Shown here: positions 56,975-64,000 of the stretch, in pieces
How the letters are laid out: each line of letters starts with the position of its first letter
Position numbering within the stretch: position 1 is the first letter of the stretch
Assembly (NCBI GenBank): GCA_949128115.1
Contig: OX421962.1
Span: 43,237,745 to 43,301,744, forward strand
DNA: 64,000 nucleotides
Source of the DNA: Anaspis maculata
Lineage: Eukaryota; Arthropoda; Insecta; Coleoptera; Scraptiidae
Direction: 5' to 3'
Made by a program: the position numbers and the translations under genes
The notes under the pieces: generated by a model
Database searches by the model: none
The model's input: the letters and a program-made list of their open reading frames with translations, nothing else
What the model was told of the DNA's origin: nothing

Positions 56975-57630
56975 GTGCATTTGATTTCTGACATAATTCA
57001 TCATGAAAATACCAAGTTATACTTCAAAATCCAAAGAAATCACTGATTTATTGAAATAAGTTGAATTGTGAAAATTTTTCAGATTTTTCAGAATATTCCA
57101 AAAACGGTCAAAGATATTTCGGAACCGTCCACAAAATCTTCGTAAGCATGAAATTACGAATATATAGGGTGATTTAAATGTCTCCAGCTATTTTTTGTAT
57201 TTCACTTCCCTCAACCTGCTGAATATGGCGTTTGCATGGGTATAGCTGATATTCACGCTGCAACTACATTTACAATCAATCAAAAACTAATAAAAACATA
57301 ATGTGCAAATAATTTTTGCATTGTGGCAATTTCTTCAGACTAAATAACGGATAATACCTAACGCGTCGAGAAAAGAAATGAAGAAAAAATCTCCAGGAAC
57401 CAAAATAGCTGAAGACATGAAAATCACCCTATATATTCGCTATTTTATGCTTACGAAGATATTGTGAACAGTTCCGACATATCTTTAACCGTTTTGGAAA
57501 TATTCTGAAAAAACTGAAAATTGATCATAAGTCAACTTTTTTCAATAAATCAGTTATTTGGTATTTCCATAAAACTTGGTATTTCTATGATAAATTATGT
57601 CAGAAATAAAATGCAATCATCAGACATTTT
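56975..57630. repeat. Palindromic element 6
   Basis: Arms 56975-57200 and 57400-57630 are reverse complements: GCATTTGATTTCTGACATAA, AATACCAAGTT, TGATTTATTGAAATAAGTTG and ATATATAGGGTGATTTAAAT have inverted partners. The loop is about 200 bp. No coding capacity and no clear target duplication. 57631-59336 has no recognised gene. Confidence 0.8.
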
Positions 57631-59336
57631 TTAGGTCTTCTACTAATGGAAATAAAACAGTCAACTGTTTTTCCTTCTTGGCCGCCATCTTGAATCCGCC
57701 TTCTACGCAAAAGTAGAAAGAGTGTGTGGTGATTGTCAAGATGGTAATACGCAATCATTCAATCACAAAAAGGAACATCTTGCAATGAGGAAATGACTTC
57801 TTCGCCAAAAAAACAACTTTTTAACACTTGATGGCGATTGTCCAAAGTTTCTAAGCTCTGATTTTAGGGGACTTCTCAGAAGTCGTTCATGGCAATCAAA
57901 GGAATGCGTGTACAAAATTTCAACCCTCTACTAATTTTTCCGAAGAAGAAAGACATAGTGACTGGACTATATACGAATAGGCAGAGAAGCTAACCGAAAC
58001 TCTTGTTGGGTTATTATGGCTAATAATTCAATTCTTCAATGACTGAACAACCCTTTCTTATAATTATTTATCAAGTCATTTCGAGTATACTTTTGGATCG
58101 AAATAATTGAGAGTGACTCATTCACATTCACAGTGGGTGTGAGTGAGTAAGTGAACACTTGGAGCGTTGCGGCGAAGAACGTAGAACTAGGATGGAAAGT
58201 ATATGAGTCACTTTCAGAGTTATCCACGCTCGCTTATTTGATTATTTCGATCAGAAGCTCTATTACGCAAAAAAACATCCTATACATTCCATTTTCCCCA
58301 TGACAGAAATCACTTGCGCGCATACTTGTGAGCGCATACTCCTGCCAATACAAACGGCTACTACAGACCGCTAGTTCTGGGCTCACAGGTCTGCGTGAAA
58401 CTCTCGTGGGAAAGGTGGATTATACATACTAGTAGGTGTCGGTTGCATCTCTTAATGGAAAATCGTTAACTAAATGCCCAAATAATTGCATTACGCAAAA
58501 TTCGGATTTAAAGCATTATTTAGTTACATGGAGGTTGTATTTTATTTGCCCTCTCTGCGTTGCCCTCTTATTCCTTACGCTTCTCTAAATGCGAAGACGA
58601 CAGCTTAACAAAATTTCGGGCCGGAAGAGACAATGACATTCGGGGCGTAAGTCATTGAAATACTTCCCCGGCAAAATGGTAGAAACACACCCCTAGGAAA
58701 GGCCTTAAACGCAGGAAAATGACCGTGAAGCGAAATTTCTCCGCTCCGGCATCAGCGCCAACCGCTTGAAATAAGATCCATTAGAAGAGGTAACGAAATC
58801 TAGATTAGACGCGTTGACGAGATATTTCGGCCGACGTTATTATTTTATTCTTGAAAGTATTTGCGCCCCTGTATCGCGCCCAAATGAAAATCAGCCATCT
58901 CGACTTTATGTGCCTGGCTGATGTCTGTGCACAGTTTGGGGGCTGTACAACAGTTGCTTATTCGATGTTCTCTTCTCCCCGAGGAATAAAGGTAATTAAA
59001 TATGTATTTGAGTAGGTACCAGCGAGGTAATCGCGTAATCACAGTAATCGCATTATATGTCGGAGACTCATTCTGAGCTGTAGATTACCGACAGTGCACG
59101 CACTTACCTACAACCTAATTCCATTGTAACAGGCTGTGCCTCGTTTGCGCGAAAATCGCAAACATATAATCAATTTCACGGCTTTCTGCATTGGAGCAAG
59201 CTATGGAAAAAAATAAGTTGCATTGGTACGAATGGCACGTTGACGATTTGTTAGCAGCTAGCTGTCTTCATGTGCAATTTTCAATGTCGCGGGGAGTCAT
59301 GTACGCCAAAGTGAAATTTTTGAGAATATGCGAGGA

Positions 59337-59912
59337 ATTGTTAGTTTCTTTTGAGTGATTTGCAGTGTGGACGATAAACGACATTGTCTTCACTGGTTGG
59401 TGGGTCTTCGCCAAGGCGATTAGGTTTTTGCCGGCCACTGAGAAAATTATGCCGAAAGTCCGTGATGCCGTGAAGAAATGGAATGTGAAAAGGAAAACCC
59501 ACTGCTCAAGAGGAAACTTATTCTTTGGATGGACAATATGGATAGTAGGACAACAATTTGTGGAGTTGAACTGTACGGAGACGAGACAATTTGGGCGTGA
59601 GTAGGTAGGTACACTGTGTTGTCTGCCAGCATGTGTCTTCATACCTTGCTTGCCGTTGCAGTAGGTATAATAGGTAGAGCTAGATCTGGAGCTAGAATAT
59701 CAGGTACCTAGTACTCACTACTTCAGTGATCAGCATCAGAAGATGTAGCCTTTTGGGCGGTGGGCCTTTTCATCTGAGTAGAGTATCTTTCCGTTCTTCA
59801 ACATCATTCATTAGTGGCCGCCAAAAATCTAACAACCTTAGCGAAGACCCACCAACCAGTAAAGACAATGACCCTTATCATCCACACTGCAAAGCACTCC
59901 AAAGAAACTCAC
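59337..59912. repeat. Palindromic repeat 7
   Basis: GCAGTGTGGACGATAAACGA, CACTGGTTGGTGGGTCTTCG and TTTTTGCCGGCCACT on the left have inverted partners at 59812-59912 (AGTGGCCGCCAAAAATC, CGAAGACCCACCAACCAGT). The middle is less symmetric (AAACCCACTGC against GCGGTGGGCCTTTTC). Frames at 59268-59642, 59365-59604 and 59726-59956 derive from it. No family recognised. Confidence 0.75.
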
Positions 59913-60496
59913 GGTTCCTGGTGATATTTCAAGACGTTTTATTAAGCACAATTTGAATGGAGGGATACCTTCGTGAGATATTTTGTTGGAGCGCAGCTTT
60001 TTTCCTCTTAAGAATAATAATTGATAGCTAAATAAATGAACAGATGTTTTGGTTACTTGCTCAAATTTCAATTTTTTTTTTTGGAAAGTCAGAGTTGAAA
60101 ACGTGTTCTTTGAATATGCTTCATCCTCCTCACTGTTCCCTCCCTGTTTTTCTTGCTAGAAGGTGTCTACATCTGTGTGGCGCATTTTTATTGTAGGCGG
60201 GGGTTTTATAGTTATTTTATTTCAAGAGTCTATAGACTCATGAAAAATTTACATCAAGAGTTAGAGTCTTGTCTTGAAATTTTAAAATGGTCTTGATATT
60301 TCAAGACAAGAGTAGTGCAACTCTTGTCTTGTCTTGTCTAGACGGCAACACCAGATTGAACGTCGCAATAAATACCTTTTGCATCGTGATCAAAGGTAAA
60401 CGATGGAAAACCGAACTTTATCAAAAGTAATTTGATGTATGTATGACTTAAACGCCTCACGAGCTATTCACTTTTGATACAAACGTCAACCACACA

Positions 60497-60653
60497 ACTG
60501 TTCAGGAGGAGCCCGCCGAAATATTCAGTTCACACAGGTCAAAAATATAGCTCATCGCATATAGCATAAGCATAGCAACAAATAGATGACCTTATGCTGG
60601 GAACACCATCAACAGTGCCAAGCCAAATAACATAGTTCCTCCTGAGCGGTTAA
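60497..60653. mobile_element. Possible short MITE with TCAGGAGGA ends
   Basis: TTCAGGAGGAGCCCGCC on the left and AGTTCCTCCTGAGCGG on the right form a short imperfect inverted repeat about 155 bp apart. No target duplication was established, so this is tentative. Confidence 0.35.
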
Positions 60654-60659
60654 CTCTAC

Positions 60660-61820
60660 ATCAGTTAAGATTTAAAAAAGTGACATTTCAAGTGACAAAG
60701 TAAACTTTGATAACTGGGACAAACGTTCACCTACACACAGTTTATTACTGTCAACCTGCTGCTAGTTTACAAGTCCAAATTGTTGCGCTTCGATATGACT
60801 GTGTTTGCACTTCTGGTCTGGATTCAATTCTATTCGCCGATTCTGCGCCGCTTCTGGGCTTCTGTATTCCTGAATATTCCGAACTTCTTTCGGGAAGGTC
60901 TCGAAGCTTTCGTCGTTTGCATTATTCCTAAAATTTCACCTGTATTCGCGGGAGCTGTAGGAAAGTCTATTTATTGGCTTCGCGAATATTTCAGAAAGCT
61001 TTCGATGAACTGCTCCTCCACCAATTGTGCAGGTGTGTCTTACTCGCGCATCGTGGTCTCCAACGCGCATTATAGAGATACTCTCTATGTCAGTGTGAGG
61101 AGTAGTGCATTAAAACTTTGGCCAGGGCAAAATTGGGAAATTACGCTTTGTCCAGCAATGTTGTGTATACTGAAGTTATATCATTGATCGTAATGATAAC
61201 CTGCCTAGTTACACATTTCAAACTTTGTTGAAATATTGTGTAGGCAGTCAATGTCGAATCTGCATTTTTATTAAAGGACATAAATTTCAAGAGGAAATAC
61301 GAGCGCGAATTTGGGGACTGCGGAACACAAAAATATAAAAAGTAAAAAGCTGTAAAATTTTATTACCTTTAAGGGCATTTTCAGGCATTGTTAAACCCGG
61401 ACGGAGCGAGCGAAAATCCATGCCTTGGCTCAGGATACAGTAATTAGCCATGCATATTTATTAAATAATTTATACTCTTGAATTCTAAGCAAAAAAGCTG
61501 AAAGAAGAGAAAAATGGCTACAGAATGCGAGAAACACCGAAAACCTGTTGCTGCATGTGACATAAAAGAACTTGAAAAAAATATTTCAATATTCCCTGTC
61601 TGTTGGGGCCCATATGTGTTTCTGGTATTATAAGGTTTTCAATTTCACATAATATACACTCCATGTTACTCGTGGAAATCGGCACGTGAGCAATTTTAAG
61701 GTTTCCCCCACAATATGCGACAGCTGCAGTGCAAGATTTATCAAGTTCCAAGACAATGCTTTACGTCGATGAAACGTTGCTGATGGTGTGTTCCGTGTAA
61801 TAAAACTCCAACCAATTAAT
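60660..61820. other. No recognised feature
   Basis: A 135-residue plus-strand frame (60780-61187) overlaps a 74-residue frame in another phase (60707-60931); neither shows a domain. Minus-strand frames at 61518-61751 and 61628-61957 likewise have none. Confidence 0.4.
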
Positions 61821-62353
61821 ATACAGGGTGTTTCATGACTTATACGACATAGCTTAAAGATAGATCCAGTTTTTTGAGGCGGATCCGGGTCTGGCTTCGA
61901 AATTTTTCTAAGATCCTGCGTTTCAAAGTTACAGGGTGATTTATGTATTTTGGTCAAAACTTTGATAGGTCATAACTTTGGAGCAAATGAATGGAATCGA
62001 ATGAAATTTGACAGGAAATGTCTCTTACCACGAACAATCACAATGACCAACAAGGCATGAAAAAATCCAGGGCCGGACTGAAAAAAATGGCCCCCATCAA
62101 TTCTTGGGGCAAAAAAGCCATTTTCGCATCCGATTCCTAAAAAAATGCCATTGTATTTGGAAAGTTGAGAAAAAATGCTACAGAATCAGCTATCCAATAC
62201 GAACGGCACACCTCAGTAGGTTTAGTAAAAAAATAAAATAAAAAAAATTGAAAATTTTAATAGCGATATTTTCTGAATGTTTTGAGATAGTTCATCGCAA
62301 TTACTACTTTTCAAACAGGAAACGAGCAACATTTGAAAAAAAAATCAAAACTC

Positions 62354-62915
62354 CTAACAATAGGTGATAAATACATTACATGTTATTAACAAATGGTTTT
62401 CAAAATACCCTCCCCCAACTTCGACGCATTTTCCATATCTCGTCACTAAATGTCTAGTGGCTTTTCGAATGGTTGGTGTATTGTTCCGCGTTTCATTAGC
62501 AGCTGCAATGATCTTTTCTCTACATTCCTTCCTGGTATTCATTTCCGTCTTGTAGACCTCTAGATCTTTCATGCGGCCCCATACTTAGTAATCTAGGACT
62601 GTGAGATCAGGAGATCTGGGAGCCAGGAATGAGGCACCCCCGCGACCAATCCAGCCATGGGGGTACTCTGCGTACAAGTGTTCTCTGACGTTTAATGAAA
62701 AATGAGGCGGTGCCCCATTTTGTTGAAAATGGGCAAAACATTTTGGAGGAAGTTTAGATAGCCTTCCCCCGTCAGCTGTTCCTCAAAGAAATGTAGCCCA
62801 ATTAAAGTGTCGTCAACCACTCCGCCCCACAAATTCAGTGAAAACCTCCGCTGAGAGTTCTTTTGTACCGTGGCATGAGGGTTTTCGTGTGCCCATAAGT
62901 GGGAATTTTTTAGAT
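62354..62915 (-). pseudogene. Mariner-like transposase fragment, left arm copy
   Basis: On the minus strand, from about 62915, the frames read WAHENPHATVQKNSQRRFSL, LWGGVVDDTLIGLHFFEEQL and YLNFLQNVLP, then after a shift HFQQNGAPPHFSLNVREHLY, AEYPHGWIGRGGASFLAPRS, PDLTVLDY, a TAA, and VWGRMKDLEVYKTEMNTRKE to the end at 62354. QQN has Asn where the family has the second catalytic Asp, and a stop follows LDY, so it is dead. Thirty-six residues separate the N of QQN from the D of SPD, as in the transposase at 40827-41425. The N-terminal DNA-binding half is missing. Confidence 0.9.
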
Positions 62916-63439
62916 TCAGTTTTGAAGGTTCTCTTCATTTTTTTCGTTTCTCCTCGGTTCCGTTTAGCCACCCGCGTTGTGCGAGGGCGATTTCGGACTT
63001 CTCATTATTGTTATTGTGTGTGTATCACTCCATTTTTCAACTCACAACCTACCCTACCGTGACGCGCTGGACATCAGCGGACCATGCACAGAGAGCGTTC
63101 TCTCCATCTCACGGCGCTGGACGTCACAAGGTAGGTCCTTTTTCATTTTTTACTTCAATACCCAAGACAGTGCATCCCAGCTAAAACATCTCGGCGTGAT
63201 TTTCTCAGAAACCGTTCAACCAATACAATTCTTCTTTTTTTGTGGAAATAAGCCCTAAATCTAAGCTTCAATTAGAGAGGTGCCGGTGTCTGCAGCTGCT
63301 CTACTTCCCAAAATATGGCAATTTGAACAGGCCCCGAAACAACAGGCACATAATTATGGAGATGTATGATTAGCAAGAAGAACAATTCTACATCAGAATG
63401 CAATTGGAGCACTGTCTTAATTTTCCATCAAACGCCAGA

Positions 63440-63768
63440 GAATACTTGGATGCAGAATACCCCCATCGCTGCATTGGTCGCGGGGGTCCTCATTCCTGGC
63501 TTCCAGATCTCCTGATCTCACAGTCCTAGATTACCATGTATGGGGCTGCATGAAAGATCTAGAGGTCTACAAGACGGAAATGAATACCAGGAAGGAATGT
63601 AGAGAAAAGATCATTGCAGCTGCTAATGAAACGCGGAACAGTACACCAACCATTCGAAAAGCCACTAGACATTTAGTGACGAGATGTGGAAAATGCGTCG
63701 AAGTTGGGGGAGGATATTTTGAAAACCATTTGTTAATAACATGTAATGTATTTATCACCTATTGTTAG
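63440..63768 (+). pseudogene. Mariner-like transposase fragment, right arm copy
   Basis: The inverted partner of the previous entry. It reads AEYPHRCIGRGG, then a 1- or 2-base loss changes frame, then SRSPDLTVLDYHVWGCMKDL and on through YKTEMNTRKECREKIIAAAN to the stop at 63768. Here the codon after LDY is CAT, not a stop, so the two arms have diverged since duplication. The stretch before AEYPH is scrambled relative to the left arm. The last 72 residues differ from the left copy at only two positions by eye (N/S and Y/C). Confidence 0.9.
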
Positions 63769-64000
63769 GAGTTTTGATTTTTTTTTCAAATGTTGCTCGT
63801 TTCCTGTTTGAAAAGTAGTAATTGCGATGAATTATCTGAAATCATTCAGGAAATATCGCTATTAAAATTTTCAATTTTTTTTATTTTCTTTTTTTACTAA
63901 ACCTACTGAGGTGTGCCGTTCGTATTGGATAGCTGATTCTGTACCATTTTTTCTCAACTTTCCAAATACAATGGCATTTTTTTAAGAATCCGATGCGAAA

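Larger units (their letters stand above)
61824..64000. mobile_element. Palindromic mariner-like element, right end beyond window
   Basis: CAGGGTGTTTCATGACTTAT starts at 61824 after TA. From about 62100 to 62840 the DNA is mirrored by 63395-64000, centred near 63062: for example CCATTGTATTTGGAAAGTTG at 62150 and its complement near 63970. Each arm carries a piece of the same transposase gene pointing away from the centre. By symmetry the right end should lie about 300 bp past the window. The centre (62920-63395) is not palindromic and holds no recognised gene. Confidence 0.85.

Noticed and set aside
60780..61187. 135-residue plus-strand frame as a membrane protein gene
   Set aside because: It has hydrophobic stretches but no recognisable family, no promoter or splice context, and a second frame overlaps it. 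Chance is as likely.

Overview
The window looks like gene-poor, repeat-dense DNA from an insect nuclear genome. The evidence is a BEL/Pao retrotransposon, mariner, hAT and THAP-bearing element remnants, an arthropod-type LINE, many TA-flanked foldback elements, runs of the TACC/GGTA type, and intron-like splice signals. There are no operons, Shine-Dalgarno sites or phage genes. A sap-feeding hemipteran is my best guess, but the sequence does not prove it. I found no complete host gene and no tRNA, rRNA or CRISPR array.

Region by region. 1-680 holds three copies of a G-rich unit that returns at 16.1-16.3 kb and 18.4-18.8 kb. 0.96-2.59 kb is a giant palindrome. 7473-8992 is a hAT-type element with an 8-bp target-site duplication (TSD). 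10873-12972 is a second giant palindrome. 13.0-18.8 kb is a stack: a TIR element, a foldback element whose arms are tandem arrays (14034-16108), a near-perfect palindrome (16278-17321), and a TIR-bounded segment with a SWIM zinc-finger remnant (17322-18368). The last three sit in or beside pieces of the G-rich repeat. 19.2-20.0 kb carries repeats with a 'GATGGCGGCC' core. 23.5-28.4 kb holds a hAT transposase fragment, an 8-bp-TSD element (24577-27302) enclosing a smaller TIR element with a broken THAP exon, and a hAT-type MITE (27916-28402). 28671-30243 is a 5'-truncated LINE with a 15-bp TSD. 30.85-35.77 kb is framed by inverted blocks of a GACAACTTGACGC minisatellite and contains a decayed tandem array and another giant palindrome, itself hit by a hairpin MITE. 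36555-38358 and about 40.3-41.85 kb are two related palindromes; the second is split by a deleted mariner (40663-41553). 38.99-39.36 kb has a possible host promoter and first exon. 42.2-45.0 kb is a mosaic of diverged repeats with a duplicated cassette carrying two different inserts. 46006-52799 is an intact BEL/Pao element with identical-looking LTRs. 55997-56374 is a solo LTR containing a perfect match to the histone 3' stem-loop consensus. 61824 to the window end is the left part of a palindromic mariner-like element with an inverted pair of decayed transposase genes.

The only intact large gene is the BEL/Pao Gag-Pol polyprotein. The clearest historical inference is that BEL jumped into one copy of a dispersed repeat: the unoccupied paralogous site survives in reverse orientation near 19310. 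The items most worth following are the foldback elements with modular arms, the variable-insert cassette near 43 kb, and the histone-type hairpin in an LTR that lacks AATAAA. All alignments were made by eye; percent identities were not computed.
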